Assembly: GCA_009780955.1 (NCBI GenBank)
Contig: WQZB01000026.1
Location: forward strand, 1 to 54,869
DNA from: Polyangiaceae bacterium
GTDB taxonomy: Bacteria > Myxococcota_A > Polyangia > Polyangiales > Polyangiaceae
DNA length: 54,869 nt
Reading direction: 5' to 3'
This document shows positions 38,037 to 45,927 of this stretch, piece by piece. The notes below the pieces were generated by a model that had not been told where the DNA came from, ran no database searches, and worked only from the letters and a program-made list of their open reading frames with translations. A program made the translations under genes and the position numbers. The stretch's first letter is position 1. Each line of letters begins with the position of its first letter.

Positions 38037-38717
38037 ATGGCAAGTAACTCTCGCATCCTCATTGCACCAAGCATTCTTTCGGCCGACTTCGCGCATCTCG
38101 CCGAAGAAATCACCGCTGTAGAAAAAGCGGGCGCCGATTGGCTTCACATCGACGTGATGGATGGACGCTTCGTCCCGAATATCACGATTGGCCCGCCGGT
38201 GGTGAAAGCCATTCGCCGCGTGACCACGCTGCCACTCGATGTTCACCTGATGATTGTCGAGCCAGAGCGTTACGTTGAAGACTTCGCCAAAGCGGGCGCC
38301 GACATCATCACCGTTCACGTCGAAGCCACAACGCACCTCGAGCGCACGCTTCGCCAAGTTCAATCGTTTGGCAAGCGCGCTGGAGTAACCTTAAACCCCG
38401 CGACATCCGAAGATACCCTTCGCTACGTCATGGGCGTTGTCGATCAAGTTCTTGTCATGAGCGTCAATCCCGGGTTTGGCGGCCAAATCTTCATCCGTGA
38501 AAGCTTGGAGAAAATTCGCGCAATCCGGAAAATGATCGACAACGTTGGACGCGCCATCGATCTCGAGGTCGACGGCGGCATCACCCCCAGCACCGCGCCC
38601 GAGGTCATTGCTGCGGGCGCACGCGTTTTGGTCGCCGGGCAAGCCATCTTCAGTGTCCCAAGTTATGCTGAGGCCATCGCGAGCCTGCGCGCGAGCGCGA
38701 GCCAGGTGGTTGCATGA
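38037..38717 (+). CDS. rpe: ribulose-phosphate 3-epimerase
   Basis: The enzyme interconverts ribulose-5-phosphate and xylulose-5-phosphate in the pentose phosphate pathway. [16 protein letters not shown] is at the N-terminus, [21 protein letters not shown] near 33 holds the metal-binding His and Asp, PLDVHLMI follows, and [13 protein letters not shown] near 137 and LEVDGGI near 176 complete the active site. Its 226 residues are normal. The ATG at 38037 is preferred; the frame opens at 37992. The stop overlaps the next gene's start (ATGA), so the lipoprotein gene is cotranslated. Confidence 0.95.
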   Translation: MASNSRILIAPSILSADFAHLAEEITAVEKAGADWLHIDVMDGRFVPNITIGPPVVKAIRRVTTLPLDVHLMIVEPERYVEDFAKAGADIITVHVEATTHLERTLRQVQSFGKRAGVTLNPATSEDTLRYVMGVVDQVLVMSVNPGFGGQIFIRESLEKIRAIRKMIDNVGRAIDLEVDGGITPSTAPEVIAAGARVLVAGQAIFSVPSYAEAIASLRASASQVVA

Positions 38718-40147
38718 GCAACCAATTCGTTGCGCCCTTCGGTGTGTTTGGCGGCGTATTCGGCGTGGTGGCGGTGCTGGGCGCCTTCGCGTGTTCGGGC
38801 AGTGCGCCTGCTCGCTCCGAGACGGCGAAGGCCACGGCTGCAGCGGTCGATGCGGGCGCAGCGCACGCGGCACAAGGTGATGCCAGCGCGCCATCGGCTG
38901 CGCCTTCCCTCGAATCGAAAGACTCCAAGGCGGTTGCCCGAACGCTCACCAAGGTGAGCGAACTACGCGGATTGCGTTCTTTACGCCCTGTTCCTGGCGT
39001 CAAGCTTGGTCGCAACGAACTCGTCGCGGCCGTAAGAGACAAGGCACTGCGCGAATACCCACCCGACGCCCTTCGCCACGAGGGCCAGGTTTTAGAGCTT
39101 CTTGGTTTCGCACCACCGGGCTTTGACTACGTCGGCGCCATGATGAAACTGCTCGAAGAGCAGCTCGCAGGCTTCTACGAGCCGAAAGATGGAACCATGT
39201 ATCTTGCAGCTGATCTGCATGGTCCCGAGGCGCAAGCCACGCTCGCCCACGAGCTCGTTCACGCGCTGCAAGACCAACATTGGGATTTGCGTTCACGCTC
39301 GCTTTACAGACCTGGGCACAGCGACGAATCCACGGCCACGTCGTGTCTCGCCGAAGGCGATGCCACCAGTTTGATGATTGACTTTCTGCTGCAACACCAA
39401 GGACAAACGGCGCTCGCCCTGCCCGACACGCTGCTTGCCGAGCTCGCGGAAAGCAACGCCAACATGGCTGAAATAAAAAACGTGCCGCACATTCTTCGAA
39501 CGTCGCTGTTTGCGCCGTATGTCGAAGGGATTGCTTTCGTCAATGCGCTGCGCAGAAAAGGCGGCTGGGCCGCAGTGGATCGCGCTTGGGAAAGAATTCC
39601 AACGACCACCGAGCAAATCCTCCACATCGACAAGTGGGAGGCGGGCGAAGGGCCACTGGCTGTTGATACGCCAACCGCGCAGCGGCTCGGCCCAGGATGG
39701 TCAAAGGTTGATGACGACGAATTCGGCGAGCTTGCCTTTGCGCTCATGTACGAGGAATGGATGCCCGTGGCCGATGCCCGCCAGGTGGCCTCGGGCTGGG
39801 GCGGCGATCGCTCTTCGACCTGGGCCAAGGGCGACGAGATCGCTTTTGCGGTGCACGTGCGCTACGACGCGGCTCCAGCAAGCGGCAAAAATACAGACCA
39901 AGGTAGCCTTTCTGAGCAGGCGGTAAGAAAAATTGCTACCGCCCTCAAAAAGGCGTTCGGCAAGCCTGCATTGAGCGATGCCAACCACATTTGCTTTGAC
40001 AGACGTAACACCGGCCCGCTTCTTTTCGCACGCAAGGGCAACGATCTCGTCATGCTTGCCGGACCTGCAAAAGCAAGCCCAACGGAGTGGTCAGCAACTG
40101 GAACGTGTGCCACTAGCAAAGCATGGGCGACCGAAATCCTGAAGTAG
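38714..40147 (+). CDS. HExxH metallopeptidase-like lipoprotein
   Basis: A signal peptide with lipobox GAFAC leads to a Ser/Ala-rich linker and a domain with the zinc-peptidase motif [15 protein letters not shown] (HELVH at about 179-183) and a possible third ligand Glu in [11 protein letters not shown] near 215, an arrangement seen in gluzincin-like peptidases. [11 protein letters not shown] just before it resembles an active-site strand. The remainder (to 477) is unassigned. Substrate unknown. The last codons and TAG lie in a 45-bp tandem duplication that includes a GTAGGGGC hairpin, so a second copy of the 3' end (40175-40219) follows directly. Confidence 0.8.
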   Translation: MSNQFVAPFGVFGGVFGVVAVLGAFACSGSAPARSETAKATAAAVDAGAAHAAQGDASAPSAAPSLESKDSKAVARTLTKVSELRGLRSLRPVPGVKLGRNELVAAVRDKALREYPPDALRHEGQVLELLGFAPPGFDYVGAMMKLLEEQLAGFYEPKDGTMYLAADLHGPEAQATLAHELVHALQDQHWDLRSRSLYRPGHSDESTATSCLAEGDATSLMIDFLLQHQGQTALALPDTLLAELAESNANMAEIKNVPHILRTSLFAPYVEGIAFVNALRRKGGWAAVDRAWERIPTTTEQILHIDKWEAGEGPLAVDTPTAQRLGPGWSKVDDDEFGELAFALMYEEWMPVADARQVASGWGGDRSSTWAKGDEIAFAVHVRYDAAPASGKNTDQGSLSEQAVRKIATALKKAFGKPALSDANHICFDRRNTGPLLFARKGNDLVMLAGPAKASPTEWSATGTCATSKAWATEILK

Positions 40148-40219
40148 GGGCAGACCTCCGTGTCTGCCCCCGCCACCGAAATCCTGAAGTAGGGGCAGAC
40201 CTCCGTGTCTGCCCCCGCC
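40130..40219 (+). repeat. 45-bp tandem duplication with gene end and hairpin
   Basis: Two exact 45-bp copies (40130-40174 and 40175-40219) each contain ACCGAAATCCTGAAGTAG, the end of the lipoprotein gene, and the hairpin GGGGCAGAC-CTCCGT-GTCTGCCCC. The unit length is a multiple of three. Confidence 0.92.
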
Positions 40220-40222
40220 GAA

Positions 40223-40250
40223 TAGGGCGGCCACGGGGGGCCGCCCCTAC
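40223..40250. repeat. GTAGGGGC-type hairpin before cinA 3' end
   Basis: TAGGGCGGCC-ACGGGG-GGCCGCCCCTAC is a 28-bp hairpin with the typical CCCCTAC end, directly after the tandem duplication. The three hairpins fill the gap between the convergent lipoprotein and cinA genes. Confidence 0.8.
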
Positions 40251-40259
40251 GAAAGCGGC

Positions 40260-41528
40260 CTATATGCATTCTGCACGCACCATGGCTAGACCGTTGTAGG
40301 CGGCTAGCGTTTGGATGGCGAAGCGCTCGCCAAGGAAGTGTTGCTCTTTCACCTCCGTGCCGCGAGCCGTTGCAACCGCGAGGTAAACGAGGCCAACTGG
40401 CTTAATGTCGGTGCCGCCCGACGGGCCAGCGATGCCCGTGATGGCGAGGGCGATGTCAGCGCCCGACACGCGGCGTGCACCTTCGGCCATGCGCGCGGCG
40501 CACTCGGCGCTGACCGCGCCATGGCCGCGAAGAACATCTTCGTCAATGCCAAGAACCGCAACTTTGGCCGAATTCGCGTAGGTAACGGCGTCGAGCAGGA
40601 GAAAGTCGCTCGCGCCAGGCTCGCGTGTGATCAAATGGCCAACAAGCCCGCCGGTGCACGATTCAGCGATGGCAAGAGTGGCTCCGCGCGTGCGCAACGC
40701 ACGACCCACGACGCCTGCAAATGTGTCGTCGCCCTCGCCGTAAATGACGCTGCCAAGGCGCGATCGAACTTCGGCTGCAGCGCGTTCGGCCAGATCTCGC
40801 GCAGCGGTGGCATCGTGATGCTCGTTGTCGCGCGGTGATACGGCCTGGCTAGGTTTGAGCCGCGCAAGCACTTTCACCTCGACCTCGGGGAAGTGCGCAC
40901 GGTAGCCAACGGTGATGCCGGGGAAGTCTTCCTCGACACCGGCGAGTTTGTTGCCAACGGCGCCTTCGGGCATGCCAAAGGTGCGAAGTCGAATCTGGCA
41001 GGTGCCTTTGAAGGCGAGATCGCGAATGCGCATCACGACCTGCTCCTCGTACATGCGCTTCATCTCGCGTGGCACACCCGGCATGAAGAACGCGCGCGCG
41101 CCGACGAGTTCGACGGCGAAGCCAGCAGCTGTGCCAATGGGGTTCGGCAAGATCGTTGCGCCTGCGGGGAAATCAGCCTGCTTTGCGTCCGATGGGCTCA
41201 TAGTTCTACCAAAGCGCTCGAAGCGGCGCCGAATGGCTTCGAGCGCTGCATCGTCGCGCACCAAACCAACGCCAAGCGCCGCAGCGACCGCGGACGTCGT
41301 GAGATCGTCGGTGGTTGGACCAAGCCCGCCGGTACACACGATAACTTTTGCGACGCGTGCGAGCCGCATGAGCGATTGGACGATGCGTGCCGGATCGTCG
41401 TCGACCACGTCGTGCTCGATGACTTCGAGACCGAGATCGGTGAGCGCCGCCGACAGCCATGCTGCATTCGTGTTCACGAGCTCACCGCGTGTGAGCTCGG
41501 TGCCAATCGAAAGAATTGCGCTCGTCAT
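40260..41528 (-). CDS. cinA: CinA-type nicotinamide-nucleotide amidase / pyrophosphatase
   Basis: CinA proteins combine an N-terminal MoaB-like (COG1058) domain with a C-terminal PncC amidase that recycles nicotinamide mononucleotide. SIGTELTRGELVNTNAAWL is at the start, CTGGLGPTTDDLT near 64, and the amidase motif AIAESCTGGLVGHLIT near 280 with VTYANSAKVAVLG and AITGIAGPSGGT follows. The 422 residues are full length. No competence genes other than comF are visible. It is a single gene on the minus strand, convergent with the HExxH lipoprotein. Confidence 0.95.
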   Translation of the reverse strand: MTSAILSIGTELTRGELVNTNAAWLSAALTDLGLEVIEHDVVDDDPARIVQSLMRLARVAKVIVCTGGLGPTTDDLTTSAVAAALGVGLVRDDAALEAIRRRFERFGRTMSPSDAKQADFPAGATILPNPIGTAAGFAVELVGARAFFMPGVPREMKRMYEEQVVMRIRDLAFKGTCQIRLRTFGMPEGAVGNKLAGVEEDFPGITVGYRAHFPEVEVKVLARLKPSQAVSPRDNEHHDATAARDLAERAAAEVRSRLGSVIYGEGDDTFAGVVGRALRTRGATLAIAESCTGGLVGHLITREPGASDFLLLDAVTYANSAKVAVLGIDEDVLRGHGAVSAECAARMAEGARRVSGADIALAITGIAGPSGGTDIKPVGLVYLAVATARGTEVKEQHFLGERFAIQTLAAYNGLAMVRAECI

Positions 41529-41593
41529 GGATGGCGTGCCTCCGTAAACATTCCTACCGCGCCAGTTCTGGCGCCCCGTTCTGATGGGAAGGG

Positions 41594-42535
41594 TCAGGGT
41601 AGCTTAGAACCGGCGGCATCGGCGGCGTATGCGCACCGAAAGCCAATGGTCATAGACCGGGTAATCTCGGGCAACTCGCTTCTGTGCCAGGTGCGCAGAT
41701 CGGCGGCAAGCGCGCTTTCGAACGAGCCCCCGCGCGCCACGGCGCACCCAACGCACGGCGCTATAACCCACTCGGCAACATTGCCCGCGAGATCGTCAAT
41801 GCCAGAAGGCGTCGCGCCGTCGGGGTGTGCACCCACGGTGTCGGGCGCTACGGCGCCAGAGCCGCAAGGGCCAACGGCAAGCCCCCAGGCAGCTCGGCGG
41901 CACACAGCGCCGGTGTCACCCCAAGGATAGCGGCGAGGGCCATCACCAGCAGCGGCGATCGTCCATTCATCTTCGGTTGGAAGGCGGCCGCCCTGGGCCA
42001 TGCAAAACGATTGAGCCTCGTCGCGCGTGACACCAGAAGCAGCGCGCGCGGGGTCTGTGCGATCGAAAACTTCTGGCCTTGGCAAAGGGCAGCTCGGGCA
42101 GAATACGCGACCTATCGAAGTCTCCAACCGATCGATGAAAAAAGGGCCTGCTTTGACGATGCGCGGTGTGACACGTCCCTCGGCTTCCCAATCCGATGGG
42201 CCGATCATGACGGTGGTTTCAGGCACCCAAACTCGGCTAGAGAGCGGCTCATCGCAACCGTATGCTGTCATCACCAGCGGCAGCGGACACGACAAAGGCA
42301 TTGGCTCTACCGGACATATTCCTCCATGGTTTTTGTCATCATGTGCCTTGGAAGTAGAGCCTGTGGAAACCACGCAGCAGCGAGTTCCAACGCGAAAAAA
42401 CCCGGGCCCGCACGTGGCGTTGTCGTTCGAGCTGCCTCGCCGTGCATGCACGCTTGCGACGACGAGAGCCACCGCAACGAACCCTGCGATGGCCATCGCC
42501 ACGAGCAGCAACTTCCCGCTAACCTGACCGCTCAC
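41594..42535 (-). CDS. formylglycine-generating-enzyme-like (SUMF1) membrane protein
   Basis: An N-terminal membrane anchor (LLLVAMAIAGFVAVALVVAS) is followed by a Cys-rich segment (TCGPGFFRVGTRCCVV, CPVEPMPLSC) and an FGE-sulfatase domain: FFIDRLETSIG near 130, SFCMAQGGRLPTEDEWTIAAAG near 178-199, IDDLAGNVAEWV near 250 and ARGGSF near 272. Both catalytic cysteines of FGE are absent after RGGSF, so enzymatic formylglycine formation is unlikely. GTG start at 42535, 6 bp after the stop of the FAH-family gene, suggesting one transcript. Confidence 0.8.
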   Translation of the reverse strand: MSGQVSGKLLLVAMAIAGFVAVALVVASVHARRGSSNDNATCGPGFFRVGTRCCVVSTGSTSKAHDDKNHGGICPVEPMPLSCPLPLVMTAYGCDEPLSSRVWVPETTVMIGPSDWEAEGRVTPRIVKAGPFFIDRLETSIGRVFCPSCPLPRPEVFDRTDPARAASGVTRDEAQSFCMAQGGRLPTEDEWTIAAAGDGPRRYPWGDTGAVCRRAAWGLAVGPCGSGAVAPDTVGAHPDGATPSGIDDLAGNVAEWVIAPCVGCAVARGGSFESALAADLRTWHRSELPEITRSMTIGFRCAYAADAAGSKLP

Positions 42536-42541
42536 GGGACG

Positions 42542-43339
42542 CTAACGGGACGCTAAACGTGACCAGTCGGCGACGCCGACCGTGAGCTCGCCGATGGCGT
42601 CGATGCGGACCGTGAGCGAGTTACCGTGGACGAGAGGGCCTACGCCTTCGGGCGTTCCGGTGACGATGAGATCGCCCGGCTCGAGTGTGAAGGCATGGCT
42701 TATGTAGGAGACGAGCGTTGGCACGCTGAAAATCATGTTCGCTGTGCAGCCATTTTGGCGAACGGCGCCGTCGACGAGACCGAGAACTTTTAGGTTGCTT
42801 GGATCGACATCGGTTTCAATCCACGGTCCTGTAGGGCAAAAGGTATCGAAGCCTTTGGCGCGTGACCACTGCCCGTCGGACTTTTGCAAGTCGCGCGCGG
42901 TGACATCGCAAACGCACGTGTAGCCAAAAACGGCAGACATCGCTTGTTCGCGTGCGATGCGGTGCGTGCGCTTTGCGATCACCACACCGAGCTCGGCTTC
43001 GTGCTCGACGCGTTTGCTTTCGGGCGGCAAAATCACGGCTTCGTTGGGCCCAATGATGGCCGATGGCGGCTTCAAAAAAAGCAGCGGCTCGGAAGGAACG
43101 TTGCCACCCATTTCTTTTGCGTGCGCGGCATAGTTGCGCCCTACACATACAATCTTCGATGGACGGACCGGAGCGCGAAGCTCGCTCGGCTCCCACGTTG
43201 TTACATCGTCGTCGAACCTTGCGCTGTCAGAAGGCGAGGGGCTATCAAAAGGCGAGCCTTTGAAGCGGCGCGCCACGCCGCTTGGTTCAAGCGCATACCA
43301 ATCGCGAATTCCATTTTTCTCGAGAACGCCAACACGCAT
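42542..43339 (-). CDS. fumarylacetoacetate hydrolase family protein
   Basis: The FAH fold contains the segment KIVCVGRNYAAHAKEMG near 62, the metal ligands in VEHEAELGVVIAK near 108 (HEAELG) and DVTARDLQKSD near 143 (DVTARD), and the C-terminal GDLIVTGTPEGVGPL near 225. This group includes acylpyruvases, 2-hydroxyhepta-dienedioate isomerases and oxaloacetate tautomerases; the exact substrate cannot be read. The ATG at 43339 gives the normal N-terminus (MRVGVLEKNG) and 265 residues. Two short direct repeats (CGGGACGCTAA) lie at the 3' junction with the SUMF1-like gene. Confidence 0.9.
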   Translation of the reverse strand: MRVGVLEKNGIRDWYALEPSGVARRFKGSPFDSPSPSDSARFDDDVTTWEPSELRAPVRPSKIVCVGRNYAAHAKEMGGNVPSEPLLFLKPPSAIIGPNEAVILPPESKRVEHEAELGVVIAKRTHRIAREQAMSAVFGYTCVCDVTARDLQKSDGQWSRAKGFDTFCPTGPWIETDVDPSNLKVLGLVDGAVRQNGCTANMIFSVPTLVSYISHAFTLEPGDLIVTGTPEGVGPLVHGNSLTVRIDAIGELTVGVADWSRLASR

Positions 43340-43476
43340 GGCGCACACGCTACCAGAAAAAGCAAGACTCTTTCGACGTTGCGAACGCTGCCTTTCGACA
43401 AGACAAGAATCGACACGGCTCAAGCACTGTGTCAGCTTGAAGCTTCATGATTCCGCGATAGCGTTACACACGGCTG

Positions 43477-43746
43477 ATGGCTCACACCGCTATTCCTGTT
43501 ATTGCCGCCGACGTCGCGACGCCGCCAACCTTGCCACCTCGCATTCTCCGCGCACTCGAGCTGGTTTATGCCGTCGAAGGGGTAGTCGGCGCGCGCATTT
43601 GGCACTGGCCTGGTCGCGTGTCGGTTGGTGTTCGCCCGGCAATGCTTTCGGCACCGTCAGAGCTTCTGCGTCGCGTTGAATCTGCAGTCTCCGGCGTGCG
43701 TGAGCCGGACGAATCGTGGGACTTTGGGATCCTCGACATTGATTAA
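43477..43746 (+). CDS. small protein of unknown function
   Basis: This 89-residue protein is divergent from the FAH-family gene. It has a Pro-rich start (PPTLPPRILRALELVYAVEG), a mixed alpha/beta body with GARIWHWPGRVSVGVRP and an acidic end (ESWDFGILDID). No membrane segment, signal peptide or cysteine is present. I do not recognise the family. Coding is supported by codon pattern and the clean gap to its neighbour. Confidence 0.65.
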   Translation: MAHTAIPVIAADVATPPTLPPRILRALELVYAVEGVVGARIWHWPGRVSVGVRPAMLSAPSELLRRVESAVSGVREPDESWDFGILDID

Positions 43747-43750
43747 TTCA

Positions 43751-43776
43751 GAGGGCGCAGCATGCTGCGCCCCTAC
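43751..43776. repeat. GTAGGGGC hairpin
   Basis: GAGGGCGCAG-CATG-CTGCGCCCCTAC is a hairpin unit identical in core to those at 15088 and 27728, with a decayed left end. It begins 5 bp after the stop of the small unknown gene. Confidence 0.8.
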
Positions 43777-43856
43777 AAGCCAAGAGCATCGACGATAAAT
43801 GGCAACACGCCATGTATGTGGTCTCGTCGTTACCACATCGCTGTGGTGATTGATCT

Positions 43857-43942
43857 GTAGGGGCGCGATTCATCGCGCCCTTGAAATCGGCCAACGCCAT
43901 GGATTCCAACATGCGAGCGGGCGCCACGAATGGCGCCCCTAC
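43857..43942. repeat. separated double GTAGGGGC hairpin
   Basis: GTAGGGGCGCGATTCATCGCGCCC at the left and GGGCGCC-ACGA-ATGGCGCCCCTAC at the right are the same two half-units found fused at 12304-12359, here about 38 bp apart. The outer ends again are GTAGGGG and CCCCTAC. Confidence 0.8.
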
Positions 43943-43958
43943 GCATGCGCAATGCGTT

Positions 43959-43972
43959 TTGAAAGCGATCTA
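43959..43972 (-). repeat. TIR element remnant G
   Basis: TTGAAAGCGATCTA matches the end TTGAAAGCGGTCTA of copy E with one change. It ends 6 bp before the carD stop codon. It is too short to be certain on its own. Confidence 0.45.
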
Positions 43973-43978
43973 ATTGTC

Positions 43979-44485
43979 CTAGTTGCTGACGAAGATTCGC
44001 TCGATCTCGCCTGTTACCTGGTCTTCGGTTTGTTCACGCGCAATCGCGATCTCTTTCACGATGAGTGTTCGCGCGGTTTCGAGCATACGGCGCTCGCCAA
44101 ACGATAAACTTTTGTCGACCTTCAGCCGATACAAATCGCGCAACACTTCGGCCACGTCGTAAATTGAACCGGTTTTGATTTTGTCCATGAAACCACGATA
44201 GCGGCGGTTCCATGTTTGGTTGTCGAATGCGATGGTGCGCTCTTTCAGAATGTCGAAAATTTCGCAAATCTCTTGCTCGCTAATGACTTGGCGAAGTCCA
44301 ACGGCACCTGCGTTGGAAACCGGAACCATGATTTTCCGATCGGTGTCGAGAATGCGAAGAACATAGAAACGCTGGCGACTGCCAGCGATGTCTTTCTCTT
44401 CGATGCTGATGATCTCAGCCACCCCCTGAGCGGGATAGACGGCCTTGTCACCAACCTTGAACGTCATGATCATTCCAGCCTGCAT
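43979..44485 (-). CDS. carD: CarD/CdnL family transcription regulator
   Basis: CarD/CdnL binds the RNA polymerase beta subunit and stabilises open complexes at rRNA and other promoters; it is essential in Myxococcus. The N-terminal Tudor-like domain starts FKVGDKAVYPAQGVAEI and continues through RQRFYVLRILD; the C-terminal helical DNA-binding domain includes WNRRYRGFMDKIKTGS and LSFGERRMLETARTLI. Its 168 residues are normal. The ATG at 44485 has an AGGAG ribosome site 5 bp upstream; the frame extends to 44536 without support. Confidence 0.93.
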   Translation of the reverse strand: MQAGMIMTFKVGDKAVYPAQGVAEIISIEEKDIAGSRQRFYVLRILDTDRKIMVPVSNAGAVGLRQVISEQEICEIFDILKERTIAFDNQTWNRRYRGFMDKIKTGSIYDVAEVLRDLYRLKVDKSLSFGERRMLETARTLIVKEIAIAREQTEDQVTGEIERIFVSN

Positions 44486-44613
44486 AGCGTCTCCTTCGAC
44501 GACCCCGTCAGCATGCCCTAGCCCGGGATCATTCACGACGACTCCACTCGGACGAGCCGATCCTCTCGCTGCGAAGGGCGTACGGCGCTCCTGGAGGAGC
44601 CGTGCGACGAGGT

Positions 44614-44640
44614 GTGCGTGTGCTATACAAGCACACGCAC
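44614..44640. promoter_or_regulatory. 11-bp inverted repeat upstream of carD
   Basis: GTGCGTGTGCT-ATACA-AGCACACGCAC is a perfect 11-bp inverted repeat about 130 bp upstream of carD. No T-run follows, so it is not a standard terminator; it could be an operator or a leader hairpin. The rest of 44486-44908 has no coding frame I trust. Confidence 0.45.
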
Positions 44641-44850
44641 CTTGGAGCCTGCGACGTACGTACAGTACGCCTCGTACCCAGTCGCGTTTGCGTGCGCCCT
44701 TCTCGCTTCGGTCTCGGCCGTCTATGGATCCTCAGCGTTTGAGATCCCCGTGAGTGCCTCGAACGTTTCAACTCCCCGTTTATTCCTCGCGTCTCCGTAA
44801 CGATTCGCAATGCTGTATGTCGTTCGGAGAACATTACACTAGGCGTAGGT

Positions 44851-44880
44851 ACTCTACTTCGAGACCCTTACACGTGTCAA
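44851..44880 (-). promoter_or_regulatory. candidate promoter for carD
   Basis: On the minus strand a perfect TTGACA (44875-44880) is followed after 18 bp by TAGAGT (44851-44856), a weak -10. It lies between the ppx/gppA stop and carD and would give a leader of about 360 bases that includes the 11-bp inverted repeat. Confidence 0.35.
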
Positions 44881-44908
44881 ATTATTTGCGTGCTTCTTGC
44901 CTCTGCCG

Positions 44909-45844
44909 CTACCGCCGCGCGAGCTCTTCGGCAAGTCCCCAGCGAACCCCGCGATCGGAGATTGTGACTTCGCGCGCTCCAACGTGCATTAGAAAGGCAA
45001 GCGCAACGAGCCCGCCGGCAACAATGACGTCAGCCCGCTTTGGGTCGAGGCCTGCTGTACGTTTTCGCTCTTCGAGCGGCACACTCGAAAGATTTGAAAC
45101 GACGCGTTCAAGTTCGGCCACGGTAAGCCGCAGGCCGTGCACACGTGCGCCATCGTAGTGGGTCATGCCAAGAGCCACCGCGGCAAGGGTTGTCATGGTG
45201 CCGGCGATGCCGACCGGTGGTTCGCTTGCTTGGTGCAAAGGGACGGACGCAAACGCATCACTTGCAACGCGGAAGATGTCGTTGCGATTCTCGGCATTCG
45301 GAGGATCACTTCGGACGTGACGTTCCGTCAGGCGCACGCTGCCAACATTGAAGCTTTTGGCAAACGCAATCGATCTTGCTCCACCATTGCCGTAGACAAC
45401 TTCGGTGCTTCCACCACCAATGTCGAAAACGGCGACATGCCCATTGCGCATGGCTGCGGGAAGACCACTCAGCGCTCCGGCAAAGGTAAGTTGTGCCTCT
45501 TCTACGCCTGAAAGAATTCGCACCGAAGTGCCGAACTTTTCGGCAACATAATCGCCAATGGCTTCTGCGCCTTCTGCATCGCGCATGGCGCTCGTTCCAA
45601 CCACCGCAACGTGGGCGTGTGCACAATCGACTTCCGCATGCGTCACGATCTCCGCGTACCGTTCGAGGCACGCCTTGGTCCGTGCAATGGCAGCGGGCGC
45701 AAGCACGCGCGTTTTGTCAACGCCTTCACCAAGACGCGTGATGGTTGCATGCTCTTGTACGGCAACGAGCTCGCCCGCGTCGTTCGTTTCGGCAACAAGG
45801 AGCAAAACGGTGTTGGTTCCAATGTCGATAGCTGCAACACGCAT
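44909..45844 (-). CDS. Ppx/GppA family exopolyphosphatase
   Basis: The protein belongs to the ASKHA-fold phosphatases that hydrolyse polyphosphate or pppGpp. RVAAIDIGTNTVLLLVAE is the phosphate-1 region at the N-terminus, VVGTSAMRDA near 88 and FDIGGGSTEVV near 138 the second loop, and GIAGTMTTLAAVALGM the adenosine-type motif. At 311 residues it is the short form without C-terminal HD domain, common in actinobacteria and myxobacteria. The ATG at 45844 gives the family start. Whether it acts on polyphosphate or guanosine phosphates cannot be told. Confidence 0.92.
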   Translation of the reverse strand: MRVAAIDIGTNTVLLLVAETNDAGELVAVQEHATITRLGEGVDKTRVLAPAAIARTKACLERYAEIVTHAEVDCAHAHVAVVGTSAMRDAEGAEAIGDYVAEKFGTSVRILSGVEEAQLTFAGALSGLPAAMRNGHVAVFDIGGGSTEVVYGNGGARSIAFAKSFNVGSVRLTERHVRSDPPNAENRNDIFRVASDAFASVPLHQASEPPVGIAGTMTTLAAVALGMTHYDGARVHGLRLTVAELERVVSNLSSVPLEERKRTAGLDPKRADVIVAGGLVALAFLMHVGAREVTISDRGVRWGLAEELARR

Positions 45845-45927
45845 GAAATGCCCATACCAAAAGCAAAGGCCCGGAGCATGTGCGCAATGCACTGTGCCCG
45901 GGCCTTGTGCCGAAACGCGTGATTGGT

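Larger units (their letters stand above)
43747..43978. other. repeat-filled gap between two genes
   Basis: This stretch has no open frame of note. It contains one GTAGGGGC hairpin (43751-43776), the two halves of a double hairpin (43857-43880 and 43919-43942), the flank ATGCGTTTTG and a TIR-element remnant at 43959-43972 touching the carD stop. It is a landing site for both repeat families. Confidence 0.8.

Noticed and set aside
40893..41930. 345-codon plus-strand frame
   Set aside because: It is antisense to cinA and the SUMF1-like gene and has no recognisable domain.
11364..43942. Repeated GTAGGGGC units as a CRISPR array
   Set aside because: Spacing is kilobases, the units are palindromes without spacers of constant length, and no cas genes are present.
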